A stretch of DNA of 64,000 bases from an uncultured Lachnospiraceae bacterium (GTDB taxonomy: Bacteria > Bacillota > Clostridia > Lachnospirales > Lachnospiraceae). Made by a program: the position numbers and the translations under genes. This document shows positions 25,199 through 33,529 of the stretch, piece by piece. Location: NCBI GenBank assembly GCA_947176065.1, contig CAMWPB010000011.1:1-64000 (forward strand), in the 5' to 3' direction. A model generated the notes under the pieces. It did no database searches. It had not been told where the DNA came from and saw only the letters and a program-made list of their open reading frames with translations. Positions within the stretch are counted from its first letter, which is position 1. The number at the start of each line of letters is the position of its first letter.

Positions 25199-25227
25199 GC
25201 CCCTCAAAAGATTATAAGGTTACCTTC

Positions 25228-25983
25228 TTAACCCGGTTTCTGAACCAGATACAAAGGAATCGTATCTATAATTACCATCCTGTTCCCATGATGTTGAAAC
25301 GCCTCCCTGATACCCGCATAGAATCTGGTCTTATACGGCTCCTCCAGCGTAATATGCTCACAGTGCGTACCGATCCATGCAATATAGGCATCGGCGTCAA
25401 CCGTCCTCTCACTCTTCCACTCTTTGCAGGCCCAATTGGTAAATCCATAGTGCATCGCATTTTCATACTCCATCCTGCACCGATAACCCTGCTTTACGCA
25501 AAAATGTTTCTCATAAACCCGGTCAATTTCCGCGCGCAGATTGGGATTCCGGCTTGTCTCATCACTGCACGTCATAAACATGGCAAGATATCCGCCGGGC
25601 TTTAACATCTGAAACGTCCTTGTAAAGGCGATCTCCTCAGGAATCCACTGTATGGTCGCCGCTGAGTAAACCAGATCGTATGCGTTCTCCTCAAATTCCC
25701 ATGTTTCAAAATCCGCATTGATCACGCGGAAATTCGGATAAGAAGAAAATTTACGGTTCAAAAAGGCGGTGAAGTTTTCCCCCAGCTCAATAGCCGTATA
25801 GTCGCACCCCGTTTTCAGAACCGGCTCGGTGGCCTGTCCTGTCCCGGGGCCGATCTCCATCACCTTCTTATCCGGGCCGAGTTTGCAGACCGACGCCAGC
25901 TCCTGAAACACTTCTTCCCTGTATCTTGGTCTGTATTTATCAAATTCTTCAGGTATCTGGTCAAATGTCTTACGAAAATCCAT
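25228..25983 (-). CDS. SAM-dependent methyltransferase, paralogue of the gene at 20628
   Basis: This 251-residue class I methyltransferase starts TFDQIPEEFDKYRPRYREEVF. SAM motif I is VMEIGPGTGQATEP, with YDLVYSAATIQWIPEE and FQMLKPGGYLAMF. ATG 25983 lies three bases after the stop of the upstream membrane-protein gene, and the GGAGGAGG ribosome site is inside that gene, so expression is coupled. Substrate unknown. Confidence 0.88.
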   Translation of the reverse strand: MDFRKTFDQIPEEFDKYRPRYREEVFQELASVCKLGPDKKVMEIGPGTGQATEPVLKTGCDYTAIELGENFTAFLNRKFSSYPNFRVINADFETWEFEENAYDLVYSAATIQWIPEEIAFTRTFQMLKPGGYLAMFMTCSDETSRNPNLRAEIDRVYEKHFCVKQGYRCRMEYENAMHYGFTNWACKEWKSERTVDADAYIAWIGTHCEHITLEEPYKTRFYAGIREAFQHHGNRMVIIDTIPLYLVQKPG

Positions 25984-25986
25984 CGC

Positions 25987-26436
25987 TCAATCTTCCTCCT
26001 CCCAATACACCCGAAACCACTCCCGATACCCGGAATAAACCGTATACTGCGTCCCGCTCTGCAGATCAGTCACCCGGTAATAGCAGTATTCCTCATCCGT
26101 GGAGTAACCTCCGTTCACGCCATACTCGATCTCACGAAAAAGAAGATATCTTCCGTCCGGCGAAAGCGTCGGTTCCTCATCCGCAGGAATGCTCTCCTGC
26201 TTTCCAATGGGACGCAGACCGAAAGCATATCTCTTATATACCTTGCCGCTTTGGCCGTCCCAAAACCTGATCCGATCCGCCCCTTCCACCCGCCGGTATT
26301 CCTGCGAAAAGTCCAGATGAAACACATACTTCATTCCATAGAAGGCCAGCCCATCCACAAACAGGACCAAAATCAGCACAGCAAATCCAATTATGGCCGT
26401 GTAGAATATTTTTCCGCTCCGATGTCTCTTATACAC
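25987..26436 (-). CDS. Small membrane-anchored protein of unknown function
   Basis: This 149-residue protein has a basic N-terminus, one membrane helix (residues about 11-34) and an extracytoplasmic domain with a WD40-like strand (EEPTLSPDGRYLLFREIEY). It begins with GTG at 26436, overlapping the stop of the aldo/keto reductase gene by 8 bases, with AGGAAAGG upstream, so coupling is clear. The family is not recognised. Confidence 0.75.
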   Translation of the reverse strand: MYKRHRSGKIFYTAIIGFAVLILVLFVDGLAFYGMKYVFHLDFSQEYRRVEGADRIRFWDGQSGKVYKRYAFGLRPIGKQESIPADEEPTLSPDGRYLLFREIEYGVNGGYSTDEEYCYYRVTDLQSGTQYTVYSGYREWFRVYWEEED

Positions 26437-27454
26437 TGACCTTTCCTGCCAGCACGTTCCTATAATCCTCCAGATTCTTCGCTAAAAGCGCAGGCGTGTC
26501 CAGATCATAAGGGCAATGCCCCTTACACTTATTACAGTGCAGGCATTCTTCAATTTTCCCCATCTTCTCCTGCCATACATCCCCCAGATAATCCGCAGAG
26601 GGCGCACGGCGGATCATCAACGACATCCGTGCACACATATTGATCTCAATCCCCACCGGGCAGGGCATACAGTAGCCGCAGCCCCGGCAGAACTCGCCCA
26701 GCAGCTCTTTCCTGTCGTTCTCAATCAGCTCCTTAAGCTCCGCCGTCATGGCAGGCGGATTGTCTATGTAAGAGAGAAACTCGTCAAGCTCCGCCTCTCT
26801 CTGCACGCCCCAGATGGGCAGCACATTGTCATACTGCGAAAGATACGCGTAAGCCGCCGCAGAATTGGTAATCAGGCCGCCGGAAAGCGCCTTCATGGCA
26901 ATGAAGCCCATGTCCGCCGCTTTGCACTTTTCCACCAACTCTATATCCTTATCCGTCGCCAGATAGCAGAAAGGAAACTGCAGCGTCTCATAAAGACCAC
27001 TGTCAATGGCCTCATGCGCCACCGCCAGCCGGTGGTTGGTAATACCTATGTGCCGGATTTTCCCCTGCTCTTTTGCCTTAAGGGCCGCGTCATAAAGGCC
27101 GCTCTCATCACCCGGCTTCGGGCAGAAGGCCGGATTGTGGAACTGATAAATATCGATGTAGTCTGTTTTCAGATTTTCAAGGCTGGTCTCCAGATCCTTC
27201 CAGAAGCCCTCCGCATTCTGAGAACCTGTTTTGGTCGCGATAAAGACCTTCTCCCTTATTCCCTCAAAAGCAAGCCCAACCTTATGCTCACTGTCCGTAT
27301 ACCAGCGCGCCGTGTCAAAAAACGTCATGCCGTTCTCATACGCCTTCCGCAGAAGCTTCACCGCCTCCTCGTCAGAAATCCGCTGAATCGGCAGCGCGCC
27401 GAAAGCATTTTTATTCGTCTCAATCCCTGTTTTTCCAAGTTTCACTGTCTGCAT
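26429..27454 (-). CDS. Aldo/keto reductase with C-terminal 4Fe-4S motifs
   Basis: From ATG 27454 (GGAGG upstream) the protein is 341 residues; the frame extends to 27604 without support. The N-terminal AKR barrel shows KLGKTGIETNKNAFGALPIQ, the catalytic-type TARWYTDSE and the NADPH-side IATKTGSQN. The C-terminus adds FCRGCGYCMPCPVGIEINMC and ECLHCNKCKGHCPYDLD, two Cys clusters as in iron-sulfur AKRs of anaerobes. It probably reduces carbonyl substrates with an extra electron-transfer centre; the substrate is unknown. Confidence 0.9.
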   Translation of the reverse strand: MQTVKLGKTGIETNKNAFGALPIQRISDEEAVKLLRKAYENGMTFFDTARWYTDSEHKVGLAFEGIREKVFIATKTGSQNAEGFWKDLETSLENLKTDYIDIYQFHNPAFCPKPGDESGLYDAALKAKEQGKIRHIGITNHRLAVAHEAIDSGLYETLQFPFCYLATDKDIELVEKCKAADMGFIAMKALSGGLITNSAAAYAYLSQYDNVLPIWGVQREAELDEFLSYIDNPPAMTAELKELIENDRKELLGEFCRGCGYCMPCPVGIEINMCARMSLMIRRAPSADYLGDVWQEKMGKIEECLHCNKCKGHCPYDLDTPALLAKNLEDYRNVLAGKVSV

Positions 27455-27506
27455 TTCAACCTCCGTTCTGAACCGTGTTTTTACACACTGCGCTCCTCTC
27501 CTAATC

Positions 27507-27854
27507 CTACAAATCTCCGCCGGATCCGAATCCCGCGCCGTCATAACTGCCAAGCGTCCCTGACAGGCCGCACCAGCTGCATGTAAAATGGGTATCATTC
27601 CCATTATGGCAGTTCAGCTTGCCGCAGTTACAGACCACGAAATCCATCGTCCTGCAAAAGGGACAGCCCGGGTACCCGTTATCGGGGAAAATCTGACCCA
27701 CAATCTTTGTCTCATCGTAGTGTTCTCTTTTTGCAGACGCCTCCTTTACGGGAAACGCCCACGTATACTTCCATCCGTTCTCCATTTTCTCAAAACGGAC
27801 ACCGTATATATTTTTTCCTTCTTTACATTTACACAGAGCAATTCGCGCTTCCAT
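27507..27854 (-). CDS. TerY-C-type zinc-ribbon protein
   Basis: This 115-residue protein ends with a Cys-rich region GCPFCRTMDFVVCNCGKLNC, then TCSWCGLSGTL, the pattern of the TerY-C metal-binding domain. In most TerY proteins this ribbon is fused to the C-terminus of a vWA domain; here it is a separate gene, last in the operon with the vWA and PP2C genes. The N-terminal 60 residues are a unique beta-rich domain. GGAGGCTGTAGGG precedes ATG 27854. It probably acts as the metal-sensing partner of the vWA protein. Confidence 0.82.
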   Translation of the reverse strand: MEARIALCKCKEGKNIYGVRFEKMENGWKYTWAFPVKEASAKREHYDETKIVGQIFPDNGYPGCPFCRTMDFVVCNCGKLNCHNGNDTHFTCSWCGLSGTLGSYDGAGFGSGGDL

Positions 27855-27874
27855 CCCTACAGCCTCCGCTCCTT

Positions 27875-28702
27875 TCAGAATCCCCGGGTTTCATAGGCAA
27901 ACAGTGCCGTGATATCGTCGCCGCACCCCATTTCGCTTGTCTCCTGAAGCCATGTTTTGAGTTGGTCCGACACAGCCTTTACGCCGTGTTCTTTAAGCAG
28001 GACATAGTAGTCCCTGCACGTCTTTTTAAACTCTTCATCATTTTTATAACTGTTGGAAAGTCCGTCCGAGGAAAGCATGTACATGACGGGATACGATTCC
28101 TTTTCTTCCCGTTTTCGTATCAGAGTGATGGCTTTTCTCCATGATTCCGCCTTACTCAGCGAATGGGTTTCCGTACCGAGAATCTTATCCGGCTCGATGA
28201 TGTTGTATACCCCGGCCTCCGACACTTTCACAATATCTCCATCGCCAAGCTGGAAAGCAAACAGAAATTCCTCCGTAATAACCAGACCGAGCAGCGTACT
28301 TCCATAAAGTTTATAAACCGCTTCCTTTTCCCTGTTCTTTCCTTCACCTGAAGGGATTTCCCGCTTGCATTTGGCATGGAGCCGCAAAATTCTGCGTTTC
28401 CACTCGGCGTCGATCTCCTGCGCAATCTTGGTATCGCCCTCCCGTTTCAAAAAGGTGAAGAGCATTTCCTGTTGTCCGGCATATGTCTCCAGATATTCTC
28501 CCATGATTTTGCAAAATACATTAACGGCCACAAAGGAACCCGTCTTGCTGTATGGACAGGCATCGCTCCCGTGTCCGTCCGCCACCGCCAGAATCACCGA
28601 ACCTGAATCTTTCACCAGTTTTTTCAGGCTGTCCTGACACTCCCTGCCGCTCCGTATATGGGATGCACCCTGTACGGATGCGCCGAATACGCTTCGCATC
28701 AT
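27875..28702 (-). CDS. PP2C-family serine/threonine phosphatase of TerY-P operon
   Basis: This is about 275 residues from ATG 28702 (GAAAGG nine bases upstream); GTG 28723, overlapping the vWA stop, would give 282. PP2C motifs are present: VLAVADGHGSDACPYSK (metal-binding Asp-Gly-His-Gly), GSTLLGLVITEEFLFAFQLGDGDI, and MGCGDDITALFAY with the C-terminal metal Asp. SVQGASHIRSGRECQDS at the start is the usual PP2C opening. It would dephosphorylate targets of the operon's kinase. Cytosolic. Confidence 0.92.
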   Translation of the reverse strand: MMRSVFGASVQGASHIRSGRECQDSLKKLVKDSGSVILAVADGHGSDACPYSKTGSFVAVNVFCKIMGEYLETYAGQQEMLFTFLKREGDTKIAQEIDAEWKRRILRLHAKCKREIPSGEGKNREKEAVYKLYGSTLLGLVITEEFLFAFQLGDGDIVKVSEAGVYNIIEPDKILGTETHSLSKAESWRKAITLIRKREEKESYPVMYMLSSDGLSNSYKNDEEFKKTCRDYYVLLKEHGVKAVSDQLKTWLQETSEMGCGDDITALFAYETRGF

Positions 28703-28716
28703 ATGCAGCATCCTTT

Positions 28717-29430
28717 CTACCACACATCGCCATCCTGAATATCATCCAAATCGGGAATCCTGCCGCCCAGATCAACAATGACAGGTGTGTCCCCATCCTG
28801 TCCTGCCGTATCCGCCGCGATGCTTGCCGGCGCCGATACCAGAGAAGCTGCGGTGGAAGCCCACTTGATCATCTTCGTGAGGGCTGCCGCATTGTTGGCC
28901 TGCAGCACCAGTTCCTTATTTCCCGTAAACTCCTCCAAAACGGCATCGTCTGCATCCTGCCCGATGGAAATAGCGATCTTAACTGCTTTCTTTCCCCATG
29001 GCAGTTTCTTTAACTCCGCCAGCGCCTTTTTATAATCATCCGTGGGCTGTCCGTCGGACAAAAGCACAAGCACGGGCGGAAGCGCCCTGTCTGACATGGG
29101 CGGAATCGTAAGCTGTGCCGTCAGAAGTTCGAAAGCCTTGCCTAAATCTGTCACCCCGGCAGCCTCCAGATCATCCCACGCAAAATCCTCCACTTTGACA
29201 GGATTGCCCGTCACCCATGACGCCCCGGTGGAAAACTTTAAAGTACGGATCATCAGCTGCGCGTTCGGATTATTTTCCGCCGCGGACACCATCTCCGGTA
29301 TGGTGGACTGGATGGCATGATTCACCGTGCCGATCTTCTCCCCGTACATAGAACCGGAACAATCCACAATCCAAAAAAAATGAAGCGGCCTGCTCGCCAG
29401 TTCTCCTCCCGGTCTTTTCATTTCTCCCAT
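28717..29430 (-). CDS. TerY-like von Willebrand factor A protein
   Basis: This 237-residue vWA domain has a complete MIDAS: D23-C-S25-G-S27, a Thr in GVTDLGKAF, and Asp in LLSDGQPTDD. PLHFFWIVDCSGSM and the later AISIGQDADD are characteristic of TerY. The family's usual C-terminal zinc ribbon is missing and encoded separately at 27507. The acidic C-terminal tail (DLGGRIPDLDDIQDGDVW) may contact partners. AAGGAGG precedes ATG 29430. It probably binds a divalent metal and scaffolds kinase and phosphatase. Confidence 0.93.
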   Translation of the reverse strand: MGEMKRPGGELASRPLHFFWIVDCSGSMYGEKIGTVNHAIQSTIPEMVSAAENNPNAQLMIRTLKFSTGASWVTGNPVKVEDFAWDDLEAAGVTDLGKAFELLTAQLTIPPMSDRALPPVLVLLSDGQPTDDYKKALAELKKLPWGKKAVKIAISIGQDADDAVLEEFTGNKELVLQANNAAALTKMIKWASTAASLVSAPASIAADTAGQDGDTPVIVDLGGRIPDLDDIQDGDVW

Positions 29431-29495
29431 AATCGTTCCTCCTTCATAACGGTTCAGTACCTTCCTGACTGCGAACCGTTACTCCTTCCATATTT

Positions 29496-30683
29496 TTATG
29501 CTTTCATGCATCTGATCTGCCAGGTTCTGGCATACTGCATCGCATAAGACCCCATATTGCAGCGGATTGTAAAATCCTCATGCCGTTCGTCGGGTTCCCC
29601 GAATGTCTTCAAAAAACCGGTGCCCTTTCCGCCGCCGATTTCTGTCACGGAATCCGGTATATAAATACTTTCCAGTTTTTTACAGCCCGCAAAAGCGCCC
29701 TCCTCAATGCTTGTTACGCCTTCCGGGAGATCAACGGTCTGCAGGTCGCCACAGCCCTCAAAGGCGGATACTCTGACTGCTTCCAGTTCCCGCGGAAACA
29801 CCACTTCCCGGAGGCTCTTGCACCAGCGGAATGTGTTTTCTCTTATTTCCCTCAGTTTGTCCGGCAGTACCGCCCGCTTAAGCTGCCCGCAACCGGCAAA
29901 GCTGTTTTCTCCGATATATTTCACACTGTCCGGCACCGTAACGGATTCCAGACCGCTGTATTCAAAAGCGCCCTCATATTTGATCTCGCTTCCCAAAATC
30001 TTGGGACAGCCTGTGGCGTCCGTGCTTCCGATGCCGCGAAGCGATCCCGGCAGCACCGCCTCCTTTAAACCTTTGCAGTTTAAAAACGCACCGTTGCCCA
30101 GAATCTCAATGCCCTCGGATATAATGATCTTCTCGATGCCGACACAGCCCTTAAAAGCGTAATTCCCGACCGCGATCACTTTTTTCCCCTCAATGATATT
30201 GGGAATCACCACTACCGGCTCATCAAAGTCAACATACTTAAGAATCCTAAGCCCCCTTGACGTCTCCTCAAATTCATACAGACTGTCGCTCTCACAGGGC
30301 GTCCACTCCTTTTGGGCGGACGGCTTCTGCCTGTCCACACAAACCTGCGTCTCTTCCCTCTGATCGCCGTTTCCGTCCATTGACAGACCCAGTGCCTTTG
30401 CCCATGCCGTAACGGCAGCCTCGGCGCTTCTCGTTCTGATATCATACCCAAGCTCAATGGATTTCACAAACCGGTGCAGCGTCATTTGATCCATCTGCCC
30501 AAGGCCTCTCATTTCACTTACCAGGCCATCGTCAAATACAAGCATCAGCAGATTTCTTTTCCGCCTGTCCTGCGGAAAAAAGTCCATAAGAAGAGCCTGC
30601 AGTCTCTTTCTGTCAGAAAGCGCGTCTGGATAGTCCTGTATTATGCCCGCCAAAACTTTATCGTTATCCATTCCCGTTATCAT
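29496..30683 (-). CDS. BspA-type leucine-rich repeat protein in TerY-P operon
   Basis: This 395-residue protein has an N-terminal helical domain of about 100 residues (LLMDFFPQDRRKRNLLMLVFDDGLV), a linker, then BspA/LRR_5 repeats from about residue 130 (NYAFKGCVGIEKIIISEGI, NSFAGCGQLKRAVLPDKL, SAFEGCGDLQTVDLPEG). There is no signal peptide, so unlike most BspA proteins it should be cytosolic. ATG 30683 overlaps the kinase stop as ATGA, so translation is coupled. It may be a substrate or recognition module of the kinase/phosphatase pair. Confidence 0.9.
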   Translation of the reverse strand: MITGMDNDKVLAGIIQDYPDALSDRKRLQALLMDFFPQDRRKRNLLMLVFDDGLVSEMRGLGQMDQMTLHRFVKSIELGYDIRTRSAEAAVTAWAKALGLSMDGNGDQREETQVCVDRQKPSAQKEWTPCESDSLYEFEETSRGLRILKYVDFDEPVVVIPNIIEGKKVIAVGNYAFKGCVGIEKIIISEGIEILGNGAFLNCKGLKEAVLPGSLRGIGSTDATGCPKILGSEIKYEGAFEYSGLESVTVPDSVKYIGENSFAGCGQLKRAVLPDKLREIRENTFRWCKSLREVVFPRELEAVRVSAFEGCGDLQTVDLPEGVTSIEEGAFAGCKKLESIYIPDSVTEIGGGKGTGFLKTFGEPDERHEDFTIRCNMGSYAMQYARTWQIRCMKA

Positions 30684-31987
30684 GCTCCTCCATGAAATTC
30701 TCCCGTCAGTTGGCCGAAGTCGATCTTTGTGTCCCTGACGATCGCCGCCGAGCGGCCCTGCGGCACGGGAACCTGTGTGCCGTCCGCCTTGATGTACGTC
30801 CAGTTATCCCCGGACAGATTTCTGATGCCCCACAGTTTCGGATTATCCGGGTTCTGCACCACCTCTCCCACTATGGTATCCATGTCGTAATTTCCCTCGA
30901 TGTGGTGTCTGTACAATTTCGTATTTGACAGGAGGAGTATCTCGCTTTTGCCAATCACGATTTTAGGCGGGACGGTCACCGCTTTCTGGCAGCCCCAGCA
31001 GGTGTGCGCGACGCCGTTTGTCTCCTTCGCCGCATCGTAAAACACCTCGCTCCCGCAGTTTTGACAGAGCATAATGCCGGACATGAGGTTCGCGAAGGTC
31101 TCCATCCATTTGCCCTCCGTAATCCGGCGGTTTGGCTGCCTGAGTCCCACGGTAAAGGACATAGTAAAAAGATCTCTAAGCTGCTGCGGATACAGATCCC
31201 AGAAAATAAGGGCATTGTCCTGATATCCCGCAAGGGGCCTGTTGTCGTTGTTGTCGGGATCAAAGATAAACAGCGGATCTGTCCCATACAGCATGTTCAT
31301 GGCATGAATATCCATACATTTGATCCGCGCTTCTCTCCTGCCCTCTAAGGGATGGTTTAACATAAACATGTAAAAGAGCAGCACAGCCAGGGAAAAGAGA
31401 TCCGTATTCCGGGACGGCTTCGCTTTTCCCGTCACAATTTCGGGCGCCATAAAGCGGGGCGTGCCGTACACACCGGTTTTCGCCCCATTATAAGAAACGT
31501 TATCGTTATCGCAGATCAGAACATCACCCGTATCGGGATCAAAAAAGACATTGCCAAAAGAAATATCGCGGTAGCTGTAACCTTTTCCGTGCAGCGCGTT
31601 ATATCCTCTGGTCAGATGATAGGCTGCCCTGCACAGACAGTAAAAAGAAGGCTCCGCCTTTCTCTTCATCATGTCCACAATACTTCTGTAATTTTTCGGA
31701 CGAAGCGGCATGATATAGCCAAACGATTCCCCGTATGTCTTAAAGATCATATCCTGCGGCCACAGGAACGAATCGTCCGGTGGGCCGCTCTGGATCAGAT
31801 TATCCAGAATTTCCTTCTGGTTTTGGGTAGCGGTATTCTTATAATACCACTTTAGGGCATATAGTTTATTCCCGGCCTCCACAGAGTATACTTCTCCCTG
31901 CCCGCCCGCTCCAAGCAGTTGTTTTACCGTATATTTATTGCCGCTCTCAGAAGTAAGGATCGTTCCCCCCTTCAACTGTCCTTCCAT
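30680..31987 (-). CDS. TerY-P-type protein kinase with zinc ribbon and FHA-like tail
   Basis: From ATG 31987 (GGAGG five bases upstream) this is 435 residues. Kinase domain: glycine loop LLGAGGQGEVY, catalytic Lys in YALKWYY, YRDISFGNVFF (HRD variant), CDNDNV (DFG variant, metal Asp kept) and GTPRFMAPEI. A CQNCGSEVFYD...CWGCQ zinc ribbon follows at about residues 325-350, then an FHA-like segment (WGIRNLSGDNWTYIK, VRDTKIDFG). This order fits the kinases of TerY-P systems. It is first in a five-gene operon with LRR, vWA, PP2C and TerY-C genes. The unusual HRD/DFG residues appear to be a family trait, so activity is expected. Confidence 0.9.
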   Translation of the reverse strand: MEGQLKGGTILTSESGNKYTVKQLLGAGGQGEVYSVEAGNKLYALKWYYKNTATQNQKEILDNLIQSGPPDDSFLWPQDMIFKTYGESFGYIMPLRPKNYRSIVDMMKRKAEPSFYCLCRAAYHLTRGYNALHGKGYSYRDISFGNVFFDPDTGDVLICDNDNVSYNGAKTGVYGTPRFMAPEIVTGKAKPSRNTDLFSLAVLLFYMFMLNHPLEGRREARIKCMDIHAMNMLYGTDPLFIFDPDNNDNRPLAGYQDNALIFWDLYPQQLRDLFTMSFTVGLRQPNRRITEGKWMETFANLMSGIMLCQNCGSEVFYDAAKETNGVAHTCWGCQKAVTVPPKIVIGKSEILLLSNTKLYRHHIEGNYDMDTIVGEVVQNPDNPKLWGIRNLSGDNWTYIKADGTQVPVPQGRSAAIVRDTKIDFGQLTGEFHGGA

Positions 31988-32025
31988 GGCTTCCTCCATG
32001 CCGGAGCGTATTTTGCGATGGCCGC

Positions 32026-32121
32026 GAGCCAAATCTCCAATTTGGCTCTGCGATTCCGAGTTTGTGGCTCCGACGCAAACTCGCGATTGAAAAATCAGCA
32101 CATCAGTGTGATTTTTCAATC
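32026..32121. repeat. Three consecutive hairpins between rnfB and the kinase gene
   Basis: GAGCCAAAT/ATTTGGCTC (32026-32048), CGAGTTTG/CAAACTCG (32057-32083) and GATTGAAAAATCA/TGATTTTTCAATC (32085-32121) fill the gap. On the minus strand they come right after rnfB. No clear T run follows, so they may stabilise the rnf mRNA end or attenuate read-through into the kinase operon. Confidence 0.75.
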
Positions 32122-32137
32122 TGTTCTCTCATCATTT

Positions 32138-32929
32138 TCAAATAATCACCTTCTTCGGGCACTTCTCCTTACACGTCCCGCACCCGGTACACTTCTCCTG
32201 ATCGATAACCGCGTGGAAGTCCTCAATCACAATCGCGTCCGCAGGACAGTTCCTCTTGCAGAGCTGGCAGGCAATGCATCCCACATCACAGGCCTTCATC
32301 GTCACAGGCCCTTTCTCCTTCGAACTGCATGCCACCACATGTTTCGCATCATAAGGAATCAGCTCGATCAGGTGCTTCGGGCAGGCCGCCACACACTTGC
32401 CGCAGGCCTTGCAGGCTTCCTTATCCACCACGGCTACGCCGTTTACCACGTGAATCGCATCAAAAGGACACGCTTTCACACAATTTCCGAACCCGAGACA
32501 GCCGTCGTTGCAGGCTTTCGGCCCGCCGTTTGGCACAAAAGCAGCCATCGCGCAGTCCTGTACGCCCGTATAATCATAGTCCACACGGGTGCGCTCCCTG
32601 TCGCCTCTGCACTTCACAAAGGCTGCCATGCGCACGCTCTCGCCGGCCTCCACACCCATGATCTGCGCCACCTGTGCACCAACCTTCTCGCCGCCCACAG
32701 GACAGGCGTTTGCAGGCGCTTCTCCCTTTACAATCGCCGCCGCCAGACCGGAGCACCCCGCATAACCGCAGCCGCCGCAGTTATTACCGGGAAGAACGCC
32801 CAGAATGGCCTCCTCCCGCTCATCCACATCTACCTTAAACTTGATACCGGCCACGCCCAGAAACAGGCCCACAAAGAGGCCGACCGCTCCCACGATCCCC
32901 GTAGCCATCAAAATGCCCGCTATATCCAT
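32138..32929 (-). CDS. rnfB: Rnf complex subunit B (multi-FeS ferredoxin subunit)
   Basis: This is 263 residues from ATG 32929 (GGAGG upstream). An N-terminal membrane helix is followed by the Fes-type motif GNNCGGCGYAGCSGLA and later Cys, then four ferredoxin-like clusters (CNDGCLGFGNCVKACP, CKACGKCVAACP, CDVGCIACQLCKRNCP, CTGCGTCKEKCP). RnfB takes electrons from reduced ferredoxin and passes them into the membrane complex. It is last in rnfCDGEAB. Confidence 0.97.
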   Translation of the reverse strand: MDIAGILMATGIVGAVGLFVGLFLGVAGIKFKVDVDEREEAILGVLPGNNCGGCGYAGCSGLAAAIVKGEAPANACPVGGEKVGAQVAQIMGVEAGESVRMAAFVKCRGDRERTRVDYDYTGVQDCAMAAFVPNGGPKACNDGCLGFGNCVKACPFDAIHVVNGVAVVDKEACKACGKCVAACPKHLIELIPYDAKHVVACSSKEKGPVTMKACDVGCIACQLCKRNCPADAIVIEDFHAVIDQEKCTGCGTCKEKCPKKVII

Positions 32930-32950
32930 ATTAACCTCCATACCTCTCTG

Positions 32951-33529
32951 TTAGAGTAATCCGGAAAATCCGCAGAACGCGATCGCCATCAGCCCGGCCG
33001 TCACCAGCACAATCGGCATTCCCTGAAAGGATTCCGGTATATCATTGTACTTGAGTTTCTCACGGATTCCCGCCAAAATAATAATGGAAATGGTGAATCC
33101 AACCGCTGTTGCAAACCCATTGACTACACCGGTCAGAATCCCGTAATTCTTCTGCACATTGGTCAGCGCCACACCCAGTACCGCGCAGTTGGTGGTGATC
33201 AGGGGCAGATACACACCCAGAGACTGATACAGCCCCGGGATGAACTTTTTCAAAAACATCTCCACAAACTGCACCAATGCCGCAATCACCAGAATGAACA
33301 CGATGGTCTGCAGATAGGCGATGTCAAAGGGAAGCAGGATAAACTGATAAATGGCTCCCGCAACCGCTGAGGCCAGTGTTATGACAAAGATAACCGCCAC
33401 GCCCATACCTGTGGCCGTCTCGGTCTTCTTGGACACGCCAAGGAAGGGACACAGCCCCAAAAACTGGCTTAACACCACATTATTTACAAGGGAGGACGCA
33501 ATCAAAATCACCAATAATTCTTTAAGCAT
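32951..33529 (-). CDS. rnfA: Rnf complex subunit A
   Basis: This 192-residue integral membrane protein from ATG 33529 starts MLKELLVILIASSLVNNVVL with the LSQFLGLCPFLGVSK motif; RnfA and RnfE are homologues with opposite topology. GGGGGAGAAGA precedes the start, which lies inside the rnfE end (8-base overlap). It has six membrane helices. With RnfE it holds the FeS centre within the membrane and helps couple electron flow to ion transport. Confidence 0.97.
   Translation of the reverse strand: MLKELLVILIASSLVNNVVLSQFLGLCPFLGVSKKTETATGMGVAVIFVITLASAVAGAIYQFILLPFDIAYLQTIVFILVIAALVQFVEMFLKKFIPGLYQSLGVYLPLITTNCAVLGVALTNVQKNYGILTGVVNGFATAVGFTISIIILAGIREKLKYNDIPESFQGMPIVLVTAGLMAIAFCGFSGLL

Noticed and set aside
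24891..25217. Separate small gene on the plus strand between the Rpn remnant and the methyltransferase
   Set aside because: The plus-strand frames lack ribosome sites, while the minus strand shows the 5' remnant of the Rpn gene with a matching promoter.
26516..27586. 356-residue plus-strand reading frame
   Set aside because: Antisense to the aldo/keto reductase and the TerY-C gene; basic, low-complexity product typical of a shadow of a real coding frame.
30680..31987. Kinase judged inactive because HRD and DFG are altered
   Set aside because: The catalytic Asp of YRD and the metal Asp of DND are kept, and this pattern appears typical of the TerY-P kinase group.
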